A stretch of DNA of 64,000 nucleotides. Origin: Triops longicaudatus (lineage: Eukaryota; Arthropoda; Branchiopoda; Notostraca; Triopsidae). The DNA is taken from contig JAGQDJ010000050.1 of NCBI GenBank assembly GCA_022885665.1, positions 248,001-312,000 on the forward strand. The letters run 5' to 3'. The position numbers and the translations under genes are program-made. This document shows positions 1 through 12,569 of the stretch, piece after piece; positions within the stretch are counted from its first letter, which is position 1, and each line of letters opens with the position of its first letter. The notes beneath the pieces are model-generated. The model saw only the letters and a program-made list of their open reading frames with translations. It made no database searches and was not told where the DNA came from.

Positions 1-11
1 GTGAACTACAG

Positions 12-3000
12 ATGGCGTTACATATGCATAACATGGATGACGCGACGGTCAAAATTGTCATCGAAGCCAAAAACCATACCTGGGTCATCGCCGAAACATT
101 AGGAAATTCCTTAAGAGAGTGCGTGTTTCTTTTGTGTCTATTTTACAGTATTTTGTTCATTTTATTTTCTTGTATTGATTTGCTTTCAAACTAGGCTTAT
201 TCCAAAGTAGGGTTCCCAATTGCGTTACCCAAGGCGCTAGTAGAGTAGCCAACATCGTTCGGGAAACTGTTTACGACTGTTGGGAATCACAATTGTCATA
301 CGCACGTGGTCAAAATAAAGTAGAATTTCGTTATAACGAATCTTTTTTTAACGAACTTTCGGTTTTGTGGTCGGATTTTAATTGTCCCGAAGCATGTAAA
401 TGCATAGAAAAAGCGTCTGATGTAACGAACTTCGGGTATTCTGGGCAGTTTGTTTTTCCGATATATTCGTTATAACGAGATTCTGCTGTAATCGTTCATT
501 TGTTGAGAAGTGACATCAATATGCAGCAAATTGTTCAACTCTAGTCAAATGATAAAAAGCTCACGAAAATCAAATAAGATACGTAAAGATCGATGCGCAT
601 CACGAACTACAGTTTGAAAGACAAATAGACCTCGAAAGATGGTGGCCCTCCTACGAGCGCCTTTTCTGACGCAATCGGGAACCGTACTTTTAAATAAGTC
701 ACATTATTAGTTCTCCTTAGGAATAACCACCGTCATTTTTTACGAGTAGGTGGCGAACATTGTACCAGTATGTGGGGCGCGTCAAGCAAATCTTTCGGAT
801 AACTGTGGAATTGCACCCAGGAATTAAACGGCCGTCGCATGCTGCCGTGGACAACATTCGTTTAGAAAACTGCTTCCCTGGTAGGAGTACGAGTTTTTGC
901 CGCGGTGTATAATTACGCTCCATTTTGCCTTGCTAGATATGCCTCCCAAGAATGAATGTTTTTCGGATCCTTTGGTCTTCCGCTGTAACGACGGGAGGTG
1001 CATAGACAGGGACAAAGTGTGCGATATTAAGAAAGATTGCTTAGATGGCGAAGACGAAGAACAGAATTGTGGTACGTTTTACGACAGTTGACCTTTTCAT
1101 TTCTTCGTTTTTTGTGTGCCGAGCTAATAGCATGTCACCATTTAGAACGTGTTCCTTTTGGCGGGCGTTGTGATTTTGAGAGCGGATGGTGTGGCTGGGT
1201 CAATAGCTACAGCGACGAACTGGACTGGACGAGACATAATGGAGCCACGCCCACGGACAGTACTGGTCCCCGGCACGACAATACTTATAAGAACGCCACA
1301 GGTTGGTTATCCGTTGAGACAGGTGATCGTTGTTTCTCATTTTCCGTTTAAAACTTTAGGCATGTACTTATTCGTGGACATGTCGGTATCATCCGTTCTT
1401 GGCAATGCTGCAGAGCTTCACAGTCTGCGTTTTCGTCCACCGCCCAAGTATCACAGTGATCCTCATTCTCCTTATTTCAATTCTTGTTCGGTAATAACGC
1501 AGCAGAGTGCAGCGTGCATTTTCTCTGAATGCGACTTGTTCATTTTTTATTTCTTTTAGCTGCGGTTTTTCTACCACATGTTCGGGAAATACATGGGAGA
1601 ACTCGTTGTTCACTCTGTCGAAGGTAGACATAGCAAAAAGGTGGAGTTGTTTCGCGACAATAAAGACAGAGGGGATCTGTGGCGACGAGCCGTCGTTAAA
1701 CTGCCCCAGAATATGAAACATCCGTGAGTTGAACTGCTGTCGATGCCCATTTTGCAAATACCCTCTGTCACCCGAAATAGCCAATTCCTTCTGTTAGGTA
1801 TTATCTTCAGTTCACGGCAGCGCGTGGTATCCGTTTCCGAAGTGATGTAGCTGTCGATGACATCTCACTAAGCCCGGAATGTTTCGGCATAAATGTTCCC
1901 ATGAACGAAACGGAAGCTTTTAAAGGTTGTCATTCATAAATCAGTGTTCAACTGACTCCCTACAATATCAGCTTACGCTTTTTCATTTATTTCAGGAAAT
2001 GGCTCAGAGTTCGTTGGCCAGAAATTCCCGCGTATGTATTTGTACCTTCCTTAACCAGAATTTCTTATTGTAATCGTTAGTACCAAATGCTAGCCTACAT
2101 ACAGTCTGCGATAAAACGGGTTAACTTAAAGACCTTTGCTGAGAAAAAGTAAAAGTTCTAGAAAAACGGAAATAATTTAATTAAAAATCTTGAAAGCGAA
2201 GACATGCAAAAACGTGCCTTACAGTACTCGATGTTGAAAAACGACGATTCCATTTTTTTCTATTCGTAGTAGTTTTACGAGAATTATAATTTTGTCTACG
2301 CTCTTTTTCGATTCAATTTCATTTTTAATTTCATTTTCTTATGTTCCAGAGTATACGTTCAGCACGTGCGAAGCTCGCGGTCGCTTAGGGCCATCTCATC
2401 AGCAGTGTCAACGTGCTTATGCGAGCACTCACAAAGAAAACGTACAGGTTTTGCGACAAGGAAGACTCGCAGGTATTCAAGTGTGGACCGTTCCGAACAC
2501 TTCATTGTACACGTAAGTTCGTCTCGTTAAAAGTTGAAGTATTAATTAGTATTATTTTTTTTATTTTTTTTACTGTACTAGGATTATTGCGCGAGGAGCG
2601 AGTGGCGGTGGTCCTGCTGATTCCAGTCTGAGTTTTTCAATGTATGGATCGAGTCACGGATCAGTTGTCAGGGCCGTCGTACCTTTAGCTGCTGGATCAC
2701 AACTATACATGCTGGTGGGACAAGAGGGTGTTACCGCAAAACGTGAAGTAAGCTCTGCATTCTAAAAGCTGTATTAAAAAAAAGTAAAAGTATTAAAAAT
2801 GCGTTCTGAATGTTATATAACTTTTGAAAATTAATTATTCTTGATATGTAGTAGAATGTCCTTCTGATGAACCTTTGAACCTTTTGTAACGAACTGTCAG
2901 CAATAGTAGACAAATCTTAACACCTTTAGTAATGTAAATGTACAGAAAAGCGCCTTATTGAAAACAATTCGGATAAACCAATCAGTTTTATTCTGTTCCC

Positions 3001-6000
3001 AATGGGTTTTTTATTATAAAACTCGACTTTATTTAAAAAACTTGAATTGTACTAAAACAGAGTTTTAAAAGTACCGGTTTGTAATCAAACATGATTTATT
3101 TATTTATGAACTTTTATGATTTATAGTTGAACATTTATTTATTGACAAAAATTCATATTTATTTATCCGCCGCTTTATTCACATTAGAACGGCAGATTAA
3201 AACCGGACGGAAGCTTGGTCGGAGAAGACCGTACTACCGCCAAAGGATCCGTAGAAGCCATCCGTGACATCATTTCGAAGAACAGTGGTGGGGGTGGAGG
3301 AGGAGGTGGTGCAACGTTTCTTTTTAAAGTAGGTTTTTGTTTAAGAACGAAAAGACGATATTCTACGTCGATATTCTCTTTGACCCTAGTTGGATGTACA
3401 CCTTCAGCCTATTCCGCTGATTGTAGCAGCCGGGGGTGGTGGCTTCTCTCACGAACCTCACAAGATGAGCGAACCGTATTGGGTTTCGCCCAACGGTCGC
3501 GGTTTCAATGGCACAACCCCAGGTATACCTGGTAGAGGCATACCTCGAGGTGCTGGTGGCGGTGGCGGTTGGAATGGAACGCGAGAGAACGAAGCCACAG
3601 GCTATCCATTGGTGGAAGGTGGCTTGGGCGGCTATGCATGCCAAGAAATATCGGATTTACTGGCTCACGGTGGTTTTGGTGGCGGTGGTGGTGGTTGCGC
3701 TGCAGGTATAGTAAAATAGCGTTAAGGGTACTTTATTGATGACAGCTGTTCTAAATTATTTTCGGTGCGTAGGGGGTGGTGGAGGTGGTTTCGCCGGAGG
3801 CCAAGCTTACTCCGATCGATTGAACGGCGAAGGAGGATTTTCCTTCGTTGCCGACTTGAATCAAGGCGTAACTTTGCCTTATGTCGAAGTCGGGACTCAT
3901 TTGGGTAAGATTTCTTTGATTTTAGCCCAAAATGACTCTGACTTTCGTGTCATCAACAGGACCTGGTTCGGTAGATATCTTACAAGCCGTAGACGGCTGT
4001 GGATGTCAGTATTTATGCGTTGCGTTAGACTCGATGGGGTCAGAAACGCAATGCGTTTGCCCTGAAGGATGGCGCTTAGCCGAAAACGAGACAGCGTGCG
4101 AACTCATCGCGAACAAGCTGGGAGCTTTTTGGTTTTTAGATGCGCCGTACTTGGCCGGTTTAATTGTCTTTTTGCTTCTGGCTATGGCCGTGGTCAGCTT
4201 AGTCTGCGTTTGTTTGTGTAAGTCTAACGCGCCGGTTTTTGCATTTATCTCTTTTATTTTGGGTTTTGAGTAGCGGACTGTGGAGGTTCTAATAGTGTTG
4301 TCCGTTTGTGTCACAGATAATCGTTACCAGCGGCGACAGCTTGCTGCGCTGCGACGGAAGGCCTTAGCCGGTCCCGAGTTGCAGTTAAGTCGATTACGAG
4401 GCACATCTTCAGGCATGGTAACCGAATACAACCCAAACTATGAGTTTGGTGGAAACACTTGTACGGTACAAGATTTGAAAGAAATTCCCAGAGAAAACTT
4501 GCGACTTGTTCGGTAAGCAAAGTCACGGAATTTTTTTAAAATTAAGTGGAGACCTTTAAAAGTTATACGAACAGTACTGTACAAAGATCACTGGTAACTT
4601 AGCTAACAAGGAGTGCTAAAACATAAATATGTGTACACAAATACGAGAGAAAAAAAGACACGCATGTGCACGCATTGTCACTGTCACGTTTCCTGTTACT
4701 GGGGTCGTCAGCAACGAAAAAGTCGTACAAAGATAAAATTCTTCTGTCCGAATTGTCTAACAGAGTTTATTGGGGAGAATCCATTCAAGAATTTTTCCGT
4801 TAATTATTTACGAGTAATTAATCTTTTCTTTTGTAGCGCGTTGGGACAAGGTGCCTTTGGAGAAGTATATCAAGGTTATTTGCGGCACGTAGCAGGCGAT
4901 TCTGTTGAAATGCCAGTAGCTGTCAAGGTAACCATTGTATTATTTACTTTTTTTTCCATTAACAAGATAGTGAATGTGTTGGGTCTAGGAGAAAATTCAA
5001 ACAAGTGTTGGGTTATTTCTCAACCCTCACTCTTGTTTCTTTTTGCGTTGACTAAAAATTCCCTTTTGCCTTTGTTCTTGCAGACTTTGCCCGAGCTTTC
5101 ATCCAGCCAGGCCGAGATGGATTTCTTGATGGAAGCGTTAATCATGTCCAAGTTCCATCATCCCAACATCGTTCACTTTATAGGCGTGTGCTTCGATAAG
5201 CACCCGCGTTTTATAGTCTTAGAACTGCTGTCAGGAGGTGATTTGAAAACGTTTTTACGTGACGCGCGACCCAAACCGGAACGGCCCTCGCCACTCACCA
5301 TGAAGGACTTACTGAAATGCGCCTTGGATGTGGCCAAAGGTTGTCGCTACTTGGAAGAAAACCACTTCATTCACCGAGATATTGCGGCGCGGAATTGCTT
5401 ACTCACAACCAAAGGTCCTGGCCGGGTTGTCAAAATCGCCGACTTTGGCATGGCGCGAGACATTTATCGCGCTGATTATTATCGCAAAGGCGGCAAAGCC
5501 ATGCTTCCCGTCAAGTGGATGCCGCCCGAGGCTTTTTTCGACGGGATGTTCACTTCCAAAACAGATGTTTGGTAAGACTCCAAAACTCAAGTCCCGAGTC
5601 TTTAAGTCGAATTCTACCTAAACCTTACGTGACACTTTGTCGCGTGTGACGATCAGTTGCATAAAAGCTGAGATTTAATTCTGTTTATTTATACATTACT
5701 ATTATTTTTATGCCATCTTCTAAGTAGGCTTGCGCCTGTTGTCTTCATGTCTTAGTAATTCTCTATTCCAGTCTCTGTTGTTATTTCCGAAACTTCCTAG
5801 TCATTGACGGTTACACTTATCGAAAATTTACACTTTCATAACAGAAAACAAAACAAAAAAAAATTGACAGCCAAATTTAACTCTTTAAGTACACATCGAT
5901 GTCATTCACAAAACATGACTTTGTAACAGGTCTTTTGGGGTCCTGCTGTGGGAGGTGATGTCATTGGGCTACATGCCGTACCCGGGGCGCGGCAATCAGG

Positions 6001-6989
6001 AAGTCATGCAACTGGTGACCAACGGTGGTCGTCTGGAAGCTCCATCAGGATGCCCTGGGCCGATTTATCGCATCATGTCGCAATGTTGGCACGCCAAACC
6101 TGAAGAAAGGCCTACTTTTGCAACCGTCTTAGAGCGGTTAGGTTATTGCATGCAAGATCCTGACATTCTCTCCGCTCCTTTGCCTGTATTCCACCGGCCG
6201 CCTTCCAGTGAACGTGATATTACAGTTATTCGGCCACCAATGGCCGTCCCGGACACTGAAGCCTGTTTAAGAGTGGTCAGGAACGATGCTACAAATTATG
6301 CGCAACCTATGAGTAACAATGCTGTCCACCTCAACAATGGCCACGGTGTCCATCCTCACGTCCATGGGCTCATGTCACCCCTGAGCGGCTCTTCCTCTGC
6401 CGACTATCTAATACCCTTGAGTGGCTCGCCCTCTACCGGCATGGTAGGAAGAGCCGAAAGGCTGCAAGGACTGGCGCATCGTGCCGACTCGGGGTACTGG
6501 GAAACTTCGTTTACCAAAGAGGGCGTGAAAGCCATTGCCCGGGGCGATGCACCTGTTACTGCCCCGCCACAGAACGGCGATCAACTCAGGCGGACAAAGT
6601 CAGGAGGCTATACATCGGTACCTACCTTTGAATCTACATTGGGTTTAACGAGCTCACAATCATCGCAACCGTTACTCGTTGATGGAAGTCCTCCGGAATC
6701 ACCCACCTTAAGCAACCACGACCGGGCTCGCTTGCGCTCCGGTTCCGCGTCACAACCCCGAGATTGCATGCCTTTGAACGCTGGCGTCCTTTGTAGGCAA
6801 GCTCATCAGGGACCGTCTGTGGGTGGAGCTACGGCTTCTAACGCCCCGCTAGCATATGCTAACGTTAGCGTAGCATCGGCGGCGGTACCAAATGACGACC
6901 CGAATGCCTTCACAGGTGGACCATATCGCTCTCCGTCAAGTGCTCGGCAACAGACGGACAACTTGAAAGATAATGAGATTAGTTGTTGA
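12..6989 (+). CDS. Alk: ALK-type receptor tyrosine kinase, 5'-truncated by window edge
   Basis: Eighteen exons: 12-118, 750-880, 937-1071, 1146-1301, 1360-1490, 1560-1723, 1798-1925, 1996-2031, 2350-2512, 2582-2747, 3188-3328, 3390-3705, 3773-3904, 3960-4217, 4317-4512, 4837-4927, 5084-5571, 5930-6989. They join in frame to 1332 residues. Order: end of MAM1 (1-80), LDL-receptor class A (80-124, six Cys), MAM2 (125-317), glycine-rich region with poly-Gly runs (330-635), EGF-like Cys cluster (640-675), one membrane helix (about 690-717), juxtamembrane NPNY, and kinase (787-1058). Kinase hallmarks visible are GQGAFGEV, AVK, HRDIAARN, DFG and the YRADYY activation loop. MAM-LDLa-MAM-Gly-rich-kinase is diagnostic of ALK/LTK, whose arthropod ligand is Jelly belly and which signals through Ras/ERK. 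The long Ser/Pro/Gly-rich tail (1060-1332) is poorly conserved in the family. The signal peptide and first MAM exons lie upstream of the window. Confidence 0.96.
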
Positions 6990-7702
6990 AAGCCAATATA
7001 AAGAATATGTCCCCATCTCGCGAACAAGTGGTGGCAAAAAAAGGGTACAACATAATACGCCATGACAACTCAAATGTACTTCATGCCTGTGTGGCAAGGA
7101 CGTCTTCATCCGGCCATTTGCTCATATTCTACAATCCTTTGCAAAAAAAAAGTTAGTTGTTCTGCAGTCGTGTTTTAAAAAATCTAACTTCGGTACAGTT
7201 GTAGCTGTTGGGTGGTTTGGGAGTGGGTGTTGAGCATGAATGAAGTGTATTTATATTATTTTTATTAATTGAAGAGTAATACTGTTGTCCCTTGTCGATG
7301 TTTGGTATTCTAAGAACACGGAATAACTCTAGTCTTTTGGAAAAAGTCGAGGCTGTTTTGACCAATGCGTAAGCGCAAGTGACGAGACCTATAGTTGGGG
7401 TTTGATTACACGATAACTTTTTTCCATGTGCGAGTGAGTGTTAAGCGCATGTGGAAAGAAGGCTGTTATTTCTTGGATGTCGCTGTGTACATAATCATCC
7501 GCTAATTAACACAGTTTAGAAAAAAGAACAGTTACCCGTTAATAATCATAAGTCTGGGTTTTCCTTTTTGTCTTTGGTAGAACATACCATATGGGTGGTA
7601 AAGAATAGGTTGTGGGCTGCAGTTTGTACCCAATCTGAGGTGTGCAAGAGAAAAATTCCGACATTTATGTGAAACGATTTTTAAAAAAAATCTGCTATGT
7701 AT

Positions 7703-7708
7703 AATAAA
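7703..7708 (+). terminator. Candidate poly(A) signal of Alk
   Basis: AATAAA lies about 0.7 kb after the Alk stop codon, in AT-rich sequence with no other gene between. This is the first canonical hexamer I found in the 3' UTR. Another AATAAA-like site occurs near 7978. Use of either is inferred. Confidence 0.4.
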
Positions 7709-7730
7709 GGGCGAGCTATAGGGCAGGAAA

Positions 7731-10700
7731 AGCCAGCTTGGATCTTCCGTAAATCGATACCCAAACGCCCACGGAGTTTTCTTCAATGGAGTCGTCGCGG
7801 AACACGAGAACCCTGTTAAACCTATTGGAGTACAAGTGCGCAGCTTTTCGCTACCGAGACGGGGACGAGCCTTGCGTAGATCGCTGAAATGCGCCGTGAG
7901 GACGGCTTAAATAGTACTGCACCTTTCGCGCCAGTTCTTTTATTAAGAAAGTGAGAGAGAAGTATAGAAAATGATAAAATAAAGAGCAATTTTTTAAAGC
8001 AAAAACCGGATATTAAATAAGTGCATGACCCTACATTGATAGAACCCATAATTTACGAGTCGAGCTATAATACTGACATGAATATTCCATGTTATAACAT
8101 TTATTTACCGACTTGAGAGAGTACGAATAGGATTGCACCCTAATTGGTTTGGTCTTTTAAAAAAGGGAAATTTTTCAGTTAATAAAGTAAGTTTACTTAC
8201 ACGAAACACTACAGGGAGTTTAGGGACAGAAGCGCTGCGTAAAGGTTATCAATAATTTTGCTCAATGAATTGAGAGGGCAGAAGCCTTTCGGGCTGGCCA
8301 CCAATCCCCTCCCCTTGTTTATGAATGAAAGCCGTTTTGGCTCATGTGAGCACAATTCAGTCCCTTGCAAAATTCCTGCCTGACTAACTTTTCATACAGC
8401 AATCAAACCAACAGTGTTAAAAGGCCCTAATTCCCTAGGTTTTAAAGTCTTGAAATATTAGATACTATTAAAATCGAGTGTATGAGAGCGTAGACTAACG
8501 CGTCGTCGTCCGTCCTGCGCCATCTTGATCCCGGTTTGTGCTATGAGTAGCTGGAGAAGGGAACGGCGTACAGCTCCGCACGATGCAGACATGGCGCGCC
8601 CGGTCGCCACTGTGTTACTACCTCCACTGGGCGATTTTGTGAATGAAAAGTATCAAGATGACGCGAACAGTTCTTGAACGTGCCTTGTTCTCCTTTACTT
8701 ATTATTCACAGTGCAAGTAGTTAGTGGTGTAGTGAGATGAGTGGAGACGATTAAGCTTGAACCCAAGCTTGCTTGTTCGGATTTAACTTGGAGTCGACCG
8801 AAAAGCAAAAGCAGCTTTGCTGGGTTGAAAGTTGCTGGCATCGGTAAGCAAGGCTGCTTTGCTTCCTCCGGAGCCCCATGCATTGTCTACCCGAAAACTT
8901 GGATTGCAGCTGGATTAACATTTCACCTGTGCAACCCATCTGGAAATCGAAGGATACTCAGACTGGACCTCAAAGTGGCAGTTTACCAAGAACTTTGGAT
9001 TCCTGCACCATTAAAAGGAATAAAAGTAAAACACAAGGTGGAAAGCTTGGCCCCAGAATTATCCAACATTAGTTCAATCTAATTTCCAGAGCTACACATT
9101 TCTCGAGTGAATTACGCTTTGGCTAAAATAAAAAAGCATTATTACCCAGTTACCATATACTCGTGCTCCCCCCCATTCCCCCCCACACTGAACTTGCTGA
9201 TTTCTATCCCCCGTGCATCTTCTAATTCATTGACCCTACTTAATGCAGACCAGCTTTTCCACTCGGATGCTTTTTTCATTGAAAAAAAAAATTCTGTAAT
9301 ACCCAGATCATGTTTTTCGTCCTAAGCAGTCACCCTTAACTTCCGGTGACCTGCTCCTACTTGTATAGTAATAATCCCAACGCCCGCAACATCCCTTTTC
9401 CTAACTGTTGGGATTTTCCCCCTTTGTCAGCCTTTGTTCGACGGGCAAAAAAAGGGCTGCAAAAGTAAACCTCCCACACAAGGTGCATCCGTCTGAATGT
9501 GGATGCTTACCACGTCACTTGGGTGGAATTCTTGCTGGTACACGGGCCGGTATTGGCTCCAAGCAATTCTGGGGCATTGATAACGCGAAGATGGTTCGTG
9601 TTTGTGCCCCGCTGGGCCTTCAGCATTACCCTTGCCAGGCAGATGCATATTCACGTGGATTTCGCAGCCCTTACGCACGTCTTAACACCCTCGTGCCCCA
9701 CCGGGGCTACATGTCCTGCTCCAGGGGCGTGGACATTGGTGGGCTGAATCGTAGCACGACACTCCTCTCGTTTCATCATGATTGACCCTTACGATGAGTA
9801 CGTATGAACCACCATATTTTAAAACTTGAATGAAACTATAACTGTCGTCTTCAGGTTGAGCATGTTCGCCATTGTCAGGCGTTTTCTACGTTGAGAGGCG
9901 TAGTTATTAAATGCATAACGTGGAGCCTATTTTACTGTGTAGGCTCAGATTCGGATATAAGAGTATAGAACTCGAAAGAGTTTGGAAAACCAAGCGAAGT
10001 GACCCTAGTAGCACACACGCCTTCAAACGTCTTTTAAATGTATTTTATACGTCTTATATACGTCTATCGACATCTTATAGAACGTGAATTGAAATCGCGT
10101 TACGTTCCAATTAAGACAGTGGTTCTTAATATTAATGGAACCCACGTTTAAGCGATACAACACATAAGTAGACTTCATTATATAATATCTCCCTAGGCGA
10201 TATGGAAAGTTTAGGGTTACGAAATTATAATCTGGGCGATCGACTCGCAGGTCCGATAAGGTTTATTGAGTCGAGGAGCTTGCCAAGTGACTGCTCGACA
10301 TGCTGAATTTTTAAGTTAGTTTTCAGTTTTTGTCAACCAAAATTAGAACTAATGATAACCAAGACTAACGGCATATCTTTAGCTGCGATGGCAAAGACTA
10401 GAGAAACGTAGTGACCAACAGGAGAATGGATAAGGTAGGACAGCTGTGCACCCGACTTCTCCGGCCTTCGGTAGTTGCAAGAAAAATTAAATTGACGGGT
10501 ATAGGAGCAATTTTCTAATGCAAAGCATTCTCGTGTGTCATATTTTTCGTAATTCTTTATGAATTTAATGCAATCTACATAAAAGAGAACAATTAGTAGC
10601 CATTTTGATTAGGAAAGTTCAGAGTTGTCCAACTCTGGCGCGGCACGGGATTTGACACGCTGATCAGTTGAACGAGTTCATCGCAGTCCTTTATATCAAA

Positions 10701-12569
10701 TATATTATGCACTTATCGTCGTGCAAGATGCACTTGAGTGATCGAAATGTGTTCTTTCACTGGAATTGAATTCTTCCTTTTTTAAAGTTATTTATGTATG
10801 TTGTAGTAGAACTCTGACTTTGTTAAGCATTAACAACGGGAGCTCCAGATTGCACCAACCACCTTGGCAAATTTTTCTTTAAAATTATTATTCTTTAAAA
10901 TTAATACTGACGGATTTATTCTTTGATAGTATGAGATTNNNNNNNNNNNNNNCCCCCCCCCCCCCCAAAAAAAAAAAAAAAGCAGTTCCAGGAAAGTATA
11001 ATTGAAGGATACAGAATCCAGTGCATTTTCACTTGTTCTGCAGTGAAAATTCGTCAAATATTCCAAGTGCATTACAGACCCGTATTCGACTTGCTGAACT
11101 ACTCTTTGGTCTCTACCGTTTGAGGAACTCAGAATAGTGAACCGTAAGACCCTAGCATAAAAATACTCTAGTGTGTATTTATGTATATGTGACGTACCTG
11201 GACAACCTACAATAACCAAAGGCACAGAAACATAAATAAAAGCAGTATAGCAACGAGCATTGCTTATGATATCAAAGAAGGGAAAACTCTGTATCATACT
11301 GCAGTGCATATTGTATTTCAGTAGGGTGGACTAGTATTATACTAAATACTTTATGTTAATGTACATATTTTTGCATTACATTATTAGCAAGGTTATGCAA
11401 TTCTAAGCAAGCTGAATTGAAGTATACGGCCCCTAGTTGGACAGATATAGCATCGTGTCCCTCGTCCCACAAGTTTACCAGCTCTGAGTTAAATAATACA
11501 AAATAATAGTGCAATAGAGGAATTCAGCCGGGCGTTACCCCAATGATTCAGTACTGAACTAGGCTGGAGTAAAAAAGTGTTACTATATTCTGTTGTAGGG
11601 TAACACGTTTAGCAGCCAGACTCGAAGTTCTACAGCCTCCTCCCCGTTGAAAAAAAAATAATAAAAGGTAAACTCCCTGAACCCCCTTTGATAGCATTTT
11701 ACCGTTTGGATGATGTCAAATGAAGGGACTATCGTTTCAAAACTGCGTGCTCACTGGCACAGTGGCCACCTGAACCATCGCTATGTTGCTAACCCTACCT
11801 GCGGCCCCCGTTGGGGTCCCGTGGACATTCGAAGGGAGAAAATGAGGTCCAGTATACGGTAGAGACGGGCTTGGCTCACTAGTTTATTCAGAATGTATAA
11901 AGTCCTCCTCTCAGGTTCAAATCTTCCGACAAAGATGTACGCCAACGGCCGGAAGGTCTTAACGTTAGCGCTATTTTTGCCAAGTGTCCTCCCACCGGAA
12001 GTGACGGCACAGTAGGCTAACGAAGGCAAAAGGGAAAATTTGAAGAATACCGAAGCGAAAGAAGGAAGTACAAGAAGAGAGGGGAGATGGAAGAGAGCAA
12101 AACTTGTGACGTCTGCTGCAGCCCGACTCTTTAGACGTGAAACTCACTTAAGCGTTGCTCTAATTAAAACCTTTGCTAGGAAAATGTATACCGATGACAA
12201 TTAAAAAAAAAGGTCTGGTTCACTTCGGAATGGGGCGATTGTGTTGCGTATTCAATGTGTATGTGTGAGTATCCTTGCTAGGGGCTTTGTAAATCTGGCA
12301 TCCACTCCACGCTATATGCAAAATAGGCGTCCTTGCCATGCTTTGGTGTTTTATTCTTTCGTAGGGCCATGCATGCCTCACCTCTTTTTCGTTCTTGGGA
12401 CTTTCACGAACAGTGTTACTCTTGCAGCTGTGTCGGTGTGACGACATCGTTGCCCCGTGTTAAATACGTCTACCTGAAAAAGGTGTCCTCGGCTCCGTGG
12501 ATGGTGATTACTCGCGAGTCGGGCACCTGTTTTGAAGATGGAGTCGAGCAGACACCTCCCACTACATGT
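7731..12569. other. Gene-poor intergenic region with assembly gap
   Basis: No ORF here carries a recognisable domain or joins to neighbours by consistent splice phase. The longest open stretches (8741-9082, 9408-9785, 12333-12644) sit in locally GC-richer sequence with several frames open at once, as expected by chance. From 12.4 to 12.96 kb the sequence is clearly GC-rich and may be the promoter and 5' UTR of Spred just downstream. Confidence 0.5.
10939..10981. other. Assembly gap flanked by homopolymers
   Basis: Fourteen N (10939-10952) are followed directly by 14 C (10953-10966) and 15 A (10967-10981). The gap size is likely arbitrary, and the homopolymers suggest a sequencing or gap-filling problem rather than a biological feature. 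Confidence 0.9.

Noticed and set aside
8741..9082. 113-codon ORF
   Set aside because: It begins at GTG, not ATG, has no recognisable family, and an opposite-strand ORF of similar quality overlaps it.
9408..9785. Overlapping ORFs of 125, 83 and 82 codons
   Set aside because: Several frames on both strands are open together in a locally GC-rich stretch. No domain, splice link or start context supports any of them.
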